A DNA stretch of 62,377 bases from Propionivibrio dicarboxylicus (GCA_945902805.1 CAMDMZ010000025.1:1-62377), one strand, 5' to 3'; counted from the stretch's first letter, positions 44,117 to 53,437 are shown. Numbers and translations: made by a program. Notes: generated by a model from the letters alone, not told the origin.

Positions 44117-44848
44117 TTGCATCATCAGCCACTCAGCCTGCAAACACTCGGCCAGGCGCTAGTGCAAGGCTGGCAGGTCGCCAACGCCACGCGCGGTGTC
44201 AGCATTGCCTATGCGGCCATCTTCACCTTGGCCGGCCTGGTGATACTCAGCGCCTTGCTGGCCAACGGCTTCACACCCTTTGTGATTGCCGCTGCCGGTG
44301 CGTTCATGCTGATCGGACCGGGCATCCTGGCCGGCTTTTTCGGTATTGCCCGCGCCCATGAGGCCGGCCGCAAGGCCGTCATGGGCGATATCTTCACCGG
44401 CTTTGGCCACGCCGCCGGATCGGTCTGGGTGATTGCCCTGGTCTGCGCCCTGTTGTTCATGATTTTCGTCACCGATGCGGCCATCCTTTACAGCTACATG
44501 ATCGGCTCGGCACCGGTATGGCTGACCGACGTCCTGCCAGCCACACCGGGGGTGATGAGTTTCCTGCTCTGGGGCGCGGTTTCGGGCTTTATCGTCGCCT
44601 TCCTGCTGTTTTCTGTTTCGGCGTTTTCCGTGCCGCTGCTGTGCGATCGTCGCAGCAATCTGGTCGGCGCCGTCGCGTCCAGTGTGCGTATCGTGTTCAG
44701 CAATTTCATTCCGGCCATGCTGTGGGCGGCACTTCTGTCCACATTCACCATCGGCAGCATCTTGCTCTTGCCCCTGCTACCTTTAGCCTTACCCTGGATG
44801 GCCTACTCAAGCCGGGCGCTTTACCGGCAAGTGTTGCCGACCGATTGA
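44117..44848 (+). CDS. DUF2189 integral membrane protein (second copy)
   Basis: A 243-residue polytopic protein with about six hydrophobic segments and the DUF2189 pattern: GWQVANATRGVSIAYAAIF, AFMLIGPGILAGFFGIARAHEAG, and SVPLLCDRRSNLVGA. It is a distant paralogue of the protein at 28374. The start is TTG 44117, with only a weak GAAAGA upstream. It ends inside hypF on the other strand (28-base convergent overlap). It is divergent from the Crp-PilJ regulator and may be its target. Confidence 0.85.
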   Translation: MHHQPLSLQTLGQALVQGWQVANATRGVSIAYAAIFTLAGLVILSALLANGFTPFVIAAAGAFMLIGPGILAGFFGIARAHEAGRKAVMGDIFTGFGHAAGSVWVIALVCALLFMIFVTDAAILYSYMIGSAPVWLTDVLPATPGVMSFLLWGAVSGFIVAFLLFSVSAFSVPLLCDRRSNLVGAVASSVRIVFSNFIPAMLWAALLSTFTIGSILLLPLLPLALPWMAYSSRALYRQVLPTD

Positions 44849-47148
44849 CGTGTGCAGCTTTCCATCGCGACCCAGGCCTGACCGACGGCGATGCCGCCAT
44901 CGCCGGGAGAAAGCCGCAGCGGCACCAGGACGCGGACACCGCGTTGCTCAAGCATTTGACGCAATCGCTGCGACAACAGGTGATTGAAGAAACAACCGCC
45001 GCTCCAGGCCACGACATTCAGGCCACTGCGCACCACAAAACCGAGCACCCAATCCGCCAAGGCAGCGGCCAAGGTCGCATGAAAGTTGGCAGCCGCCAGA
45101 TCGACGTCACGGCCACCATGCAAATTTGCCAGCGCCGGCAGTAGGTCAAGACAGACCTGGCCATCGACACGCCAGTCCGACGTCACGGAATTCGGCCAGC
45201 CCTTGGCTTCGATATGGCGCATGGCCGCTTGTTCCAACCACATCGCCGCTTGCGCTTCAAACTGCATGTGCGAGCACAGCCCGAGCAAGCCGGCAGCGGC
45301 ATCGAAGACGCGGCCCATGCTGGAGGTACGCGGGCAATTGAGGTCGCGCGCCAGCATGGTGGCGACGGTGGCTGTGGCGGGCTCACTGAATCGCCGCGTG
45401 ATCTCGGCGTGCTGTCCGGTCTCATGCAGCACGGCTGCGGCCATGCGCCAGGGCTCGCGAGCGGCGCGATCCCCGCCCGGCAAGGGCAATGGCCGCAGAT
45501 AGCCGAGACGCTCAAAGCACGCACCATCGACGCGCAATAGCTCGCCGCCCCACGCTTCGCCATCACTACCGAGCCCGACGCCATCCAGCGCGAGTCCGAG
45601 CACCGGGCCTGTCCATCCATGTTCGCCACAAACGGCAGCAATATGCGCATGGTGATGCTGGACGCCAACCAAGGGCAACTCGTGGCGCGCGGCAAACTCG
45701 TGCGCAGCCCGTGTGCTGTAGGTATCGGGATGCAGGTCGTGGGCAATGATCTGCGGTTTGACCTCGAACAGATCGAGCATGCGCGCCACAGTCTCGTCGA
45801 GGAAAGTGCACGTCTCGGCATTGTCGAGATCGCCGACGTAGGGCGACAGGAACACCTCATCACCACGCGTGACACAAATCGTGTTTTTGAGGTGCGCGCC
45901 AAAAGCCAGTACGGATGGCCCCGGCTGCGGCAGACGAATCGCCGTCGGCGCATAGCCACGGCTACGACGAATGAAATGCGGCGTGCCAGCAACGATTCGC
46001 ATCACGCTATCGTCACAGCGGGCGACGATGTCACGATCATGGCCGAGGATGGCATCGGCGATGCCGCTCAGGCGTTGGCGGGCTTCCTCGTCATCACGCA
46101 CGATGGGCTCGCCGCCAGGATTAGCGCTGGTCATGACCAACACCAGATCGTGCGTTTGGTCCAACCACGACATCCTCGCAGGGCGTCCAGCGGCCTCATG
46201 AAACAACAGAAAATGGATCGGCGTCGTCGGCAGCATGGCGCCCAGCCAGAGCAGATCCGGGGCGACACCGGGCAACGCTGCCTCACATCCCGGCTGCTTG
46301 CGCAACAGGACGACCGGACGCTCCCGACTCTCAAGCAAGGCAAGTTCGTCGGCTGCAATCGCGGCCAACCGGAAAAGACTAACAGCATTCGCCGCCATCA
46401 CCGCGAAGGGTTTCGCTTCACGATTCTTGCGCTCGCGCAGGCGAGCAACCGCTGCACCATTGCGTGCATCGCAGGCCAGATGGAAACCGCCCAGACCTTT
46501 GATGGCGACGATGGCCCCGGAGCGGAGTAAATCAACTGTAGCGGTGATGGCATCGCCAGCGATGAGTTCCCCTTGCGCATCAATCAGGCGCAGGTGTGGC
46601 CCGCACACCGGACAGCACGTCGTCTCGGCATGAAAGCGACGGTCGGCCGGGTTCCGATACTCGACGTCGCAGCTTGGGCAAAGCGGGAACGGCGCCAAGC
46701 TGGTTTGCGGCCGGTCGTAAGGCAGCGTGCGCGTCACCGTAAAGCGTGGCCCGCAGTGGGTGCAGGTAATGAACGCATGGCACCAGCGGCGATCGGCAGG
46801 ATCGAACAGTTCGTGCAGACACTCGGCACAGACCGCGACATCCGGGCCAATCGCCGTACCTGCCTGGCCACCGGCACTCTCCGTGATGACAAACCCGACG
46901 TAAGCCTGAAACTCCGCATCGACCGCCTGCACCGAATCTACGCGCGCCAGCGGCGGTGCGTCGCTATGCAGTCGTGCGAGCAGCGCGTCGATTGCTGTCA
47001 CCACACCTTCGACAGCGATATCGACCCCGGCGGCATCGTTGCGCACCCAGCCGGAAATCCCCAGCTCCTGCGCCAGGCGCCAGACAAAGGGGCGAAAGCC
47101 AACGCCCTGAACGATGCCGGTGACGCGAATCCGGCGGGCAAGCCTCAT
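44821..47148 (-). CDS. hypF: Carbamoyltransferase HypF
   Basis: A 775-residue enzyme that turns carbamoyl phosphate into the thiocarbamate precursor of hydrogenase cyanide ligands. Domains in order: acylphosphatase (GIVQGVGFRPFVWRLA, 10-90), two zinc fingers (CAECLHELFDP, CTHCGPRFT, CPSCDVEYRNP, CPVCGPHLR; 107-185), YrdC-like (IVAIKGLGGFHLACDARN; 205-390) and Kae1-like (HHHAHIAAVCGEHG, GLALDGVGLGSDG; 400-770). It follows hypB by 4 bases. It converges on and overlaps the DUF2189 gene. Confidence 0.96.
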   Translation of the reverse strand: MRLARRIRVTGIVQGVGFRPFVWRLAQELGISGWVRNDAAGVDIAVEGVVTAIDALLARLHSDAPPLARVDSVQAVDAEFQAYVGFVITESAGGQAGTAIGPDVAVCAECLHELFDPADRRWCHAFITCTHCGPRFTVTRTLPYDRPQTSLAPFPLCPSCDVEYRNPADRRFHAETTCCPVCGPHLRLIDAQGELIAGDAITATVDLLRSGAIVAIKGLGGFHLACDARNGAAVARLRERKNREAKPFAVMAANAVSLFRLAAIAADELALLESRERPVVLLRKQPGCEAALPGVAPDLLWLGAMLPTTPIHFLLFHEAAGRPARMSWLDQTHDLVLVMTSANPGGEPIVRDDEEARQRLSGIADAILGHDRDIVARCDDSVMRIVAGTPHFIRRSRGYAPTAIRLPQPGPSVLAFGAHLKNTICVTRGDEVFLSPYVGDLDNAETCTFLDETVARMLDLFEVKPQIIAHDLHPDTYSTRAAHEFAARHELPLVGVQHHHAHIAAVCGEHGWTGPVLGLALDGVGLGSDGEAWGGELLRVDGACFERLGYLRPLPLPGGDRAAREPWRMAAAVLHETGQHAEITRRFSEPATATVATMLARDLNCPRTSSMGRVFDAAAGLLGLCSHMQFEAQAAMWLEQAAMRHIEAKGWPNSVTSDWRVDGQVCLDLLPALANLHGGRDVDLAAANFHATLAAALADWVLGFVVRSGLNVVAWSGGCFFNHLLSQRLRQMLEQRGVRVLVPLRLSPGDGGIAVGQAWVAMESCTRQSVGNTCR

Positions 47149-47152
47149 CGGC

Positions 47153-48103
47153 TTATTGGGCGGGTTGCAAGCGCGCTTCGAGTTCGGCTATGCGACGTTT
47201 GAGCGCATCCACCGTTGCCAGTTTCGTGGCACGGACGTCGGCAGCACCACGGGCAATCCATGCCAGCCATTCCTCCATGCCCTGCCCCGTCGTCGCCGAC
47301 AGTTGGATAACAGCGATATCAGGATTCACCCGACGCGCATAGGTAATCGCCTCATCGACCCTGAAATTCACATACGGCAGCAGATCGCACTTGTTCAACA
47401 GCATCAGTTTCGCGGCGCGGAACATATCCGGATATTTGATCGGTTTGTCCTCGCCTTCGGTCACGGAAAGGATCACCACCTTGTGCGCCTCGCCCAGATC
47501 AAATGCCGCCGGACATACCAGGTTGCCAACGTTTTCGACCATCAGCAGGGAATCCTCGGCCAGGTCCAGCTTCGCCATGGCGTGACCGACCATGTGCGCA
47601 TCCAGGTGACAGCCCTTGCCGGTGTTGATCTGGATTGCAGGGGCACCGGTGGCGCGGATGCGTTCGGCATCCTGGCTGGTCTGCTGGTCACCTTCGATCA
47701 CCGAAACGCCTTGCCCACCCAGCATTTCGATCGTCTTGCAAAGCAAGGTGGTCTTGCCCGAACCGGGGCTCGATACCAAGTTCAAGGCAAAAATACCGCG
47801 CTCGGTCAAGCGCTCACGATTCTGTTTGGCATAGGCGTTATTCTTGGCCAGGATGTCTTGTTCGATTTGCACCATGCGCGTCGGTGTCACGCCGGGGGCG
47901 TGGCTATGGCTGTGGTTGTTGGCCGGAACATAAGCGTGACTGTGACCATGATCGTGCGCATGCCCATGCTCATGCGTATGCTCGCTGACGTGCACATGGC
48001 CGTGGCTGTGGTGCGTGCCATCGGCATGCACATGCTCATGCTGGTGCATCTCGTCACCCTCGATCTTCACTTCGTCGCTGCCACAACCACACGTTGTACA
48101 CAT
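47153..48103 (-). CDS. hypB: Nickel-delivering GTPase HypB
   Basis: A 316-residue protein. The N-terminus MCTTCGCG is the high-affinity nickel site. A long His-rich stretch (about 20-68, many HGH/HSH) can store nickel. The GTPase domain has [28 protein letters not shown] and NKCDLLPY. It works with HypA to put nickel into the large subunit. A coiled tail ([12 protein letters not shown]) ends the protein. It is 18 bases after hypA and 4 before hypF. Confidence 0.96.
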   Translation of the reverse strand: MCTTCGCGSDEVKIEGDEMHQHEHVHADGTHHSHGHVHVSEHTHEHGHAHDHGHSHAYVPANNHSHSHAPGVTPTRMVQIEQDILAKNNAYAKQNRERLTERGIFALNLVSSPGSGKTTLLCKTIEMLGGQGVSVIEGDQQTSQDAERIRATGAPAIQINTGKGCHLDAHMVGHAMAKLDLAEDSLLMVENVGNLVCPAAFDLGEAHKVVILSVTEGEDKPIKYPDMFRAAKLMLLNKCDLLPYVNFRVDEAITYARRVNPDIAVIQLSATTGQGMEEWLAWIARGAADVRATKLATVDALKRRIAELEARLQPAQ

Positions 48104-48121
48104 AGTTTTTCCTTTTCCTTG

Positions 48122-48463
48122 TCAGGCTACTTCGAGTTCCTTGACGCGCATCTCGGTGCCACCGGTCACTTGCACCTGGTAGCCACCACATTCGGGGCAG
48201 CCGCCGTACACCTCGCTTAGCGGCACGGTCTTGGCGCACGCCATGCACCAGCCACTTCCGGGCACCACGATCACTTCCAGCCGCGCTCCATCCGCCACGC
48301 TGTCGCGCGTGACGGCATCAAAGCAGAATTTCATGGCCTCGACTTCGACGCTCGCAAGTTCGCCGATTTCGAGCCAGACGGCGACCACTTTGGTGAAGGA
48401 TTGCTGCCGGGCCGAATCCTCGATCAGCTTCAAGACGCCTTCCGCCAACGACATTTCATGCAT
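48122..48463 (-). CDS. hypA: Nickel/zinc metallochaperone HypA
   Basis: A 113-residue protein. MHEMSLAEGVL provides the N-terminal nickel site with His2. The zinc site is CMACAKTV and CPECGGYQ. The start is at 48463; an upstream in-frame ATG at 48514 would bury the functional MHE terminus and lies within hupH. It overlaps the hupH end by 8 bases. Confidence 0.95.
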   Translation of the reverse strand: MHEMSLAEGVLKLIEDSARQQSFTKVVAVWLEIGELASVEVEAMKFCFDAVTRDSVADGARLEVIVVPGSGWCMACAKTVPLSEVYGGCPECGGYQVQVTGGTEMRVKELEVA

Positions 48464-49082
48464 CGCTGGCTCCGAGATAAGCCGCCAGTTCGGCCAGGCT
48501 GGTGGCAAGCTCATCGGCCGTCGCCGAGGCGATGGCCGGCACCCACGCTATTTCCAGCGTCGTCAGCAATTTACGTTCTTCACCATCAAAATAGACCACC
48601 CACCAGACGCCAGCAACGGAGGTACTACGCAAACGGCACTCACCGTCCGTTGCTACCACTGCGGTAACCGGCCCCTGTCCCAGTGCCGTGCTGAGGTAAT
48701 CGATATCGGCCCGATTCACCGGCAAACGGCTGAGGTCGATCAGTTCCCGGTAATCGCTTTGCGCCTGCAAGGCAGCCGCATGACTGCGAACTTCCGCCAG
48801 CAAGGGCTCGGCGCTCATGGTCCCGGCAGGGAGTTCAAGTGGACAATGAGCATCCGGCGGTACCGCAGCCAAGGCCACTAGGGCCAACGCCGGAAATTCA
48901 CCGATCGCCAGACCATCTGTACTGAGCCAGATTCCCGGCAAGCGGGTCTCAACGATCACCTGGTCACCAACCTGCACCGTCACCTCGCCGACGCCGAGCC
49001 AGTCAATCGCAGCATGGCGTTGTGGGACTGAAAGTAGGTGCCAGACTTCTGGCAAATCCTGAGCGAGCAATTGTGCGGTCAT
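48456..49082 (-). CDS. hupH: Hydrogenase expression/formation protein HupH/HyaF
   Basis: A 208-residue accessory protein. The C-terminal signature ADIDYLSTALGQGPVTAVV, then RLRSTSVAGVWWVVYFDGEE and IAWVPAIA, matches HupH/HyaF. Such proteins help small-subunit or iron-sulfur maturation; the exact reaction is unknown. It is the first gene of hupH-hypA-hypB-hypF. A dispersed repeat lies 37 bases upstream of its ATG. Confidence 0.9.
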   Translation of the reverse strand: MTAQLLAQDLPEVWHLLSVPQRHAAIDWLGVGEVTVQVGDQVIVETRLPGIWLSTDGLAIGEFPALALVALAAVPPDAHCPLELPAGTMSAEPLLAEVRSHAAALQAQSDYRELIDLSRLPVNRADIDYLSTALGQGPVTAVVATDGECRLRSTSVAGVWWVVYFDGEERKLLTTLEIAWVPAIASATADELATSLAELAAYLGASDA

Positions 49083-49118
49083 GATGCGAGCTGAAATGAA
49101 AGGCGCACAGTATAAGAT

Positions 49119-49143
49119 CGCCGTCCCGCCATCACCGACTTTT
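49119..49143 (+). repeat. Dispersed 26-bp repeat, copy 10 (intergenic)
   Basis: CGCCGTCCCGCC followed by ATCACCGACTTTT. It lies between the divergent hupH and nickel permease genes. Confidence 0.85.
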
Positions 49144-49205
49144 GCGTCACCATCACCTGCACGATATAACTCGCGCTACTCGACCAATCCATAGGAAAAT
49201 CGGCG

Positions 49206-49240
49206 TAGACTTCGTATGAACTTTTTTATAGACTTCATAT
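49206..49240 (+). promoter_or_regulatory. Candidate NikR operator before the nickel permease
   Basis: GTATGA (49214-49219) and TCATAT (49235-49240) resemble the NikR dyad GTATGA-N16-TCATAC, but the spacer is 15. The same stretch can be read as a direct repeat, TAGACTTCGTAT and TAGACTTCATAT, 23 bases apart. It lies 40 bases before the permease ATG, and nikR is two genes away. Confidence 0.5.
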
Positions 49241-49279
49241 CAGCACTTCGATGAAGTGCGCCCGAAGCCGAGGATTACG

Positions 49280-50095
49280 ATGGATCTCCCTACCGATTGG
49301 CTCGCACTACTGGCCCTGGTTTTCATCTTTGGTGCCAAGCACGGACTTGACGCCGATCATCTCGCTACTATCGACGGACTCACCCGCTTTAATTTGCGCC
49401 ACGCCCCGGCACGTGCTCGTTGGTGCGGCTCGCTTTTCTCGCTTGGCCATGGCGCCGTGGTGATGTGTATTGCGCTCGCCGTTGGCCTCGCCACCAGTCG
49501 CTGGCAGGTTCCGCCCTGGATGGACGATCTTGGCACCTGGATCTCGATCGGCTTTTTGACCCTGCTTGGCACGCTCAATCTGCATGCCGTTTTTGTAACC
49601 CCGGCAGATGCACTGGTGGCCCCGATTGGCATCAAATCTGGACTTCTGCGTCGCTTGCAGGCCACTTCGCACCCGTTTGCCATTGCTGCCGTCGGTGCGC
49701 TTTTTGCGCTTTCTTTCGACACCTTGAGCCAGGCCGCACTTTTCGCCGTCACGGCGACGCAACATGGCGGCGTCGGACATGCCCTCGCCCTCGGACTCGC
49801 CTTCACGCTGGGCATGCTGCTGGCCGATGGCATCAACGGATTGTGGATCGCCAGTCTGCTTCGTCGCGCTGACTACCGCGCCCGCATTGCCTCGCGCGTC
49901 ATGGGCTTGATGGTGGCTGCCATCAGCTTCAGTGTCGCCGGCTTCGGTCTCGCCCGGCATTTGCACGCGGATGTGTCGAGTTGGTATGAAGGCAAGGAAA
50001 TGATGGTTGGCCTGACCGTCATTTTTGTGCTGGGCTTCAGCTACCTTACCGGCACCTGGCTGGCGAACCGGATGCCGCGCGAAACTGCCGGCTAA
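49280..50095 (+). CDS. High-affinity nickel permease (NiCoT family)
   Basis: A 271-residue polytopic transporter with about seven helices. It has the NiCoT signature GAKHGLDADHLATIDGLTR and a second FALSFDTLSQAA. It imports Ni2+ (possibly Co2+) for the hydrogenase. I chose ATG 49280 with GAGGA 6 bases upstream; GTG 49256 would add eight residues. It is convergent with slyX, 5 bases apart. Confidence 0.92.
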   Translation: MDLPTDWLALLALVFIFGAKHGLDADHLATIDGLTRFNLRHAPARARWCGSLFSLGHGAVVMCIALAVGLATSRWQVPPWMDDLGTWISIGFLTLLGTLNLHAVFVTPADALVAPIGIKSGLLRRLQATSHPFAIAAVGALFALSFDTLSQAALFAVTATQHGGVGHALALGLAFTLGMLLADGINGLWIASLLRRADYRARIASRVMGLMVAAISFSVAGFGLARHLHADVSSWYEGKEMMVGLTVIFVLGFSYLTGTWLANRMPRETAG

Positions 50096-50099
50096 GTCA

Positions 50100-50330
50100 C
50101 TAATAATGCGGCGGAATCTCGTCGCGTAGCGAGGTCGGCTCACCACTCGGCGCCGCCTGCACCTGCTGACGCAAGGTGCGCAAGTCGATCTGCAATTGCT
50201 CGATCTGGCGTTGCTGGCGAAACACTGTCAGGTTCAGCGCTTCCAAGGTATCGTCGGCATCGCCAAGTTTGATTTCCAGTTCGGCAATCCGCAGTTCAAG
50301 CCCTCCAAGGGTGGATTCGCGCTCGCTCAT
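50100..50330 (-). CDS. slyX: SlyX-family coiled-coil protein
   Basis: A 76-residue heptad-rich protein (LELRIAELEIKLGDADDTLEALN) ending DEIPPHY, a tail typical of SlyX. Its function is unknown. It overlaps the nikR stop by ATGA and is translated with it. Confidence 0.9.
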   Translation of the reverse strand: MSERESTLGGLELRIAELEIKLGDADDTLEALNLTVFRQQRQIEQLQIDLRTLRQQVQAAPSGEPTSLRDEIPPHY

Positions 50331-50818
50331 GTCTTAGGCTTCATGTGCACATGGGTGCGCACTTTGCCGCGCGGCACATAGCCATGTTGATGATCGTGAC
50401 CGCTATCGATTTCGACCGCGATTAGATTGACCTGGCCATGGCGCACACCGCGTTCGGCCATCAGGGCATCGGCAAAGGTCCGCACTGCCGCCGTCGCGCC
50501 ACGCAAAATGACGCTCTCCAGGCAGTTTTCGTGATCGAGGTGCGCATGCATGGTGGCCACCGTCAAGTCGTGCTGGCCGTGTTGCAGTGTCGTCAGGCGC
50601 TCGGCCAGATCGCGTTCGTGATGGTTGTAAACGTAGGACAAATTGGCCACGCAATGCCCTTCGCCTTCCGCCGTCTGTCGCGAGCGTTCAAGTTCCCCCC
50701 GCAGCAGATCGCGCACCGCTTCGGACCGATTCTTGTAGCCACGTTCGGCAATCAAGCGCTCAAAGGCAGCGGCCAGATCGCCATCGAGCGACACCGTAAA
50801 TCGTTCAAGTTCAGCCAT
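50327..50818 (-). CDS. nikR: Nickel-responsive repressor NikR
   Basis: A 163-residue ribbon-helix-helix/ACT-type repressor. The DNA-binding part is LERFTVSLDGDLAAAFERLI. The nickel ligands are expected in LQHGQHDLTVATMHAHLDHENCLES (His, His-X-His, Cys; listed by position 80-104). A His-rich tail (GHDHQHGYV ... THVHMKP) is longer than in E. coli. It should repress the permease gene at 49280 when nickel is sufficient. It overlaps the HD-GYP stop by 8 bases. Confidence 0.94.
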   Translation of the reverse strand: MAELERFTVSLDGDLAAAFERLIAERGYKNRSEAVRDLLRGELERSRQTAEGEGHCVANLSYVYNHHERDLAERLTTLQHGQHDLTVATMHAHLDHENCLESVILRGATAAVRTFADALMAERGVRHGQVNLIAVEIDSGHDHQHGYVPRGKVRTHVHMKPKT

Positions 50819-52346
50819 TTACATTCGTATCTGAAAGCACTTTCTCAAGTGCCGCGACGACGACCGGATCAAACCGCCGTCCGCTTTCATCCAGTATCAA
50901 TTGCCACGCCGCCTCGGTCGTCAGTGCCGGGCGATAGGGACGATCGGCAATCAGCGCCTCGTAAGTATCCACCGCCGCAATGATGCGTGCCAGGAACGGA
51001 ATCTCGTGGCCGCGCAAACCACGCGGGTAGCCACTGCCGTCCATCGCTTCGTGGTGCGCAGCCGCGATCAGCGGCAAGGGCCGAAAGTGGCGCGATAAAT
51101 GAATATGGCCGAGGATTTCTTCAGTCAGGCCGGTATGGCGACGCATTTGCGATTGTTCGGCGGGATCAAGTGGCCCAGCCTTGTTCACCACCGCATCATC
51201 AACGCCAATCATGCCGTGATCGTGCAGCGCCGTGGCCACGCGCAGCAATTCGAGATCGTCAGTCGACAGTCCCAAGGCCCGCCCGACCGCCACCGCGCGA
51301 CTGACCGTGCGCCCGGAATGCCCGACCGTCGTTGCGCCATGGGCATCAACCGAGGCCGCCATGGCCTCGACCATGCTGAGAAATTGCCGCCGCTGCTCGC
51401 CAAATAGGCGTGCGTTTTCCACCGTAATCGCCAGTGACGCCGCGACGGCCTCCAGCAAATTCTCGTCTTCGGCATCGAAGGCACCAGCATGCTTGTTGAT
51501 GACTTGCAGCACACCCACCGTTTCGCTTTCGCTATCACCGCTGCGGCTGACCAGCGGCACACAAAGCATAGTCTGGGTTTGGTAGCCGGTACGATGATCG
51601 ACGCTGCGGTTAAAACGCGGGTCGGCCGCGACATCGTTCAGGCACACGCTCTGTCCCGTCACCGCCACCATACCGGCGATGCCCAGCTTAATATTCAATG
51701 ACAGCGGACGACCGTCGCCGCCATCGGCATACGCGGCGACCAAGCGCGAAGTAGCCGTATCCAGCGTAAACAAGGTGCCGCGATCACACCCAACGTTATT
51801 GCGCAGCGCCACGATTTCAGCCTCAAGACCAGCCGGATAGGCCCGATCCTGCTCCAGCCAGCGTCCCAGATTGGTCGCCGAGGCCATTGCCAATCGTTCA
51901 TCGTCGTCGGTAAAGCGACCGCTGGCCTTATTGAGTAGTTCCAGTCCACCCAGAATCCGGCCATCCGTGGCCACGATCGGCACCACCAACAAACTGTCGG
52001 TCTTGTAGCCCAGTGCCGAATCAATTTCCGGATTGAAATACGGGTGGGCATAGGCGTTGGTCACATTGGCCAACTCGCGGCGCAGGATGGCCGTACCAAC
52101 GATGCCCATGCGCAACGGTACGACCAGCGGCCGCCCGGGAATTCCGGCGGCAAAATTCGCCCGCAGTTCCATAGTGTCCCAGTCAAACAGGAACAGCGTA
52201 CTGCGGTCCGCCCCGAGCAGGCCTGACACCTCGGTCATCGCCAACTGTGCCAGGAGTTCGGGATCGCGCACATGACCGATTCGGCGCTGCAAATCCAGGC
52301 AACGCCGATAACGCTCAATCATTGCGGGCGAGTCGGTGTCCATCAT
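50811..52346 (-). CDS. GAF-GAF-HD-GYP c-di-GMP phosphodiesterase (variant HD motif)
   Basis: About 511 residues. Two GAF domains (about 20-170 and 180-330) precede an HD-GYP domain. HHEAMDGSGYPRGL is intact, with the other metal His in RRHTGLTEEIL. The HD motif reads LHDHGMIGVDD where most active members have HDIGKIG, so the lysine and isoleucine are changed. Activity is likely but not certain. I chose ATG 52346; a TTG at 52412 would overlap the STAS gene and add 22 residues. It follows the STAS gene and overlaps nikR. Confidence 0.85.
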   Translation of the reverse strand: MMDTDSPAMIERYRRCLDLQRRIGHVRDPELLAQLAMTEVSGLLGADRSTLFLFDWDTMELRANFAAGIPGRPLVVPLRMGIVGTAILRRELANVTNAYAHPYFNPEIDSALGYKTDSLLVVPIVATDGRILGGLELLNKASGRFTDDDERLAMASATNLGRWLEQDRAYPAGLEAEIVALRNNVGCDRGTLFTLDTATSRLVAAYADGGDGRPLSLNIKLGIAGMVAVTGQSVCLNDVAADPRFNRSVDHRTGYQTQTMLCVPLVSRSGDSESETVGVLQVINKHAGAFDAEDENLLEAVAASLAITVENARLFGEQRRQFLSMVEAMAASVDAHGATTVGHSGRTVSRAVAVGRALGLSTDDLELLRVATALHDHGMIGVDDAVVNKAGPLDPAEQSQMRRHTGLTEEILGHIHLSRHFRPLPLIAAAHHEAMDGSGYPRGLRGHEIPFLARIIAAVDTYEALIADRPYRPALTTEAAWQLILDESGRRFDPVVVAALEKVLSDTNVNG

Positions 52347-52395
52347 GTGTGCGGGCAACGTCGATTCCGCAAATCCACCACGGTCACGGCCAATG

Positions 52396-52704
52396 TCAGG
52401 AGCCCATCTCAAACAGTTTGTTAAATCGTGCCATCTCCAGGACAGTGCGCACCTTACCCGTCACATGCATCAAGGCCAGTGAAACGCCATGCTTCTTGGC
52501 TGATTCGCGCGTGACCAACAAAATCCCGAGTGCCGAACTGTCAATGTAGGTGGCGCGCCCAAGGTCGACTTCGACCCGCGCCAGGTTTGGATGCAAAAAG
52601 ACCGCGTCGGAGGCATTACGGAATTCCTTTACACCCTGGAACTCGAAATCGCCTTCGACGGCAATTACTGCGCGATCGCCAAAATAGCTCGTAGTCAGTT
52701 TCAT
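52396..52704 (-). CDS. STAS-domain anti-sigma-factor-antagonist-like protein
   Basis: A 102-residue single STAS domain. ATYIDSSALGILLV carries the serine normally phosphorylated in anti-anti-sigma factors. It lies just upstream of the HD-GYP gene on the same strand, and back to back with cheD. No matching anti-sigma kinase is in the window. A partner-switch input to the HD-GYP protein is a guess from position. Confidence 0.88.
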   Translation of the reverse strand: MKLTTSYFGDRAVIAVEGDFEFQGVKEFRNASDAVFLHPNLARVEVDLGRATYIDSSALGILLVTRESAKKHGVSLALMHVTGKVRTVLEMARFNKLFEMGS

Positions 52705-52849
52705 GGAGTAGTTTCAGGCCCAGTGTCACGGAAAAGAGATACAAATTAGCGTCGCAGTATGGCACCGTTTCCAATTAGGAAAAAGCGAATTAGCGCATAC
52801 TCGCTAACGCTACAATGGCAATATTCCTATTTTTCACAATACCAAAATC

Positions 52850-53437
52850 GTGCAAGCCGTCGTAGACCCAAAAGAACTCGAACGCACCGCTCGCAATATC
52901 AATCCGGGCGGATGGACTGTCGAAACGGAACGCTCCATTGCCACCCTGCTTGGTTCGTGCGTGGCGGTGTGTTTGTACGACCCCAAACTCAAGCTGGCCG
53001 GGATGAACCATTTTCTGCTGCCCAGTCGGGCAGCGCGGCAGGATGACGATACCGATGTGATCCTTAATGGCGACTACTCCATGGAAGTGCTGGTGAATTC
53101 CATGATGGCCAAAGGTGCACGCAAGGATCGGATGGTTGCCAAGGCATTCGGCGGTGGCACTATCGTCACCTCGATTCAGATGGCAATCGGTCAGCGCAAT
53201 TCGGAATTCGCCAAGGAATGGCTGGATCGTGAAGGCATCAAACTGACCGCCAGCGATTTTGGCGGCGCCTGGTCCCGCAAGGTGATTTTCACGCCGCTCA
53301 CCGGCGAAGCGTTTTGTCGCCGCAACCCAATTACCCAGGATACTTTGCGAACCGTGGTACGTGCCGAACAGGATTACGAAAAGTCACTCGTCAAGCCTGT
53401 CGCGCCGGCTGCGGGAAAAAGAGTGGAGTTGTTTTGA
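52850..53437 (+). CDS. cheD: Chemoreceptor glutamine deamidase CheD
   Basis: A 195-residue CheD. The catalytic Cys is in LLGSCVAVCLYD, the His in MNHFLLP, and FGGGTIV is conserved. It deamidates receptor glutamines. The GTG start at 52850 has no strong ribosome-binding site. The C-terminus GKRVELF resembles the SSKVELF end of the MCP-like protein at 53938. It begins the chemotaxis cluster; 132 AT-rich bases separate it from cheY. Confidence 0.94.
   Translation: MQAVVDPKELERTARNINPGGWTVETERSIATLLGSCVAVCLYDPKLKLAGMNHFLLPSRAARQDDDTDVILNGDYSMEVLVNSMMAKGARKDRMVAKAFGGGTIVTSIQMAIGQRNSEFAKEWLDREGIKLTASDFGGAWSRKVIFTPLTGEAFCRRNPITQDTLRTVVRAEQDYEKSLVKPVAPAAGKRVELF

Noticed and set aside
47114-48220. 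Plus-strand open frame of 368 codons opposite hypB
   Set aside because: Mirror of the HypB His-rich and GTPase region; the apparent Val/Met/Arg-rich end is the complement of His codons.
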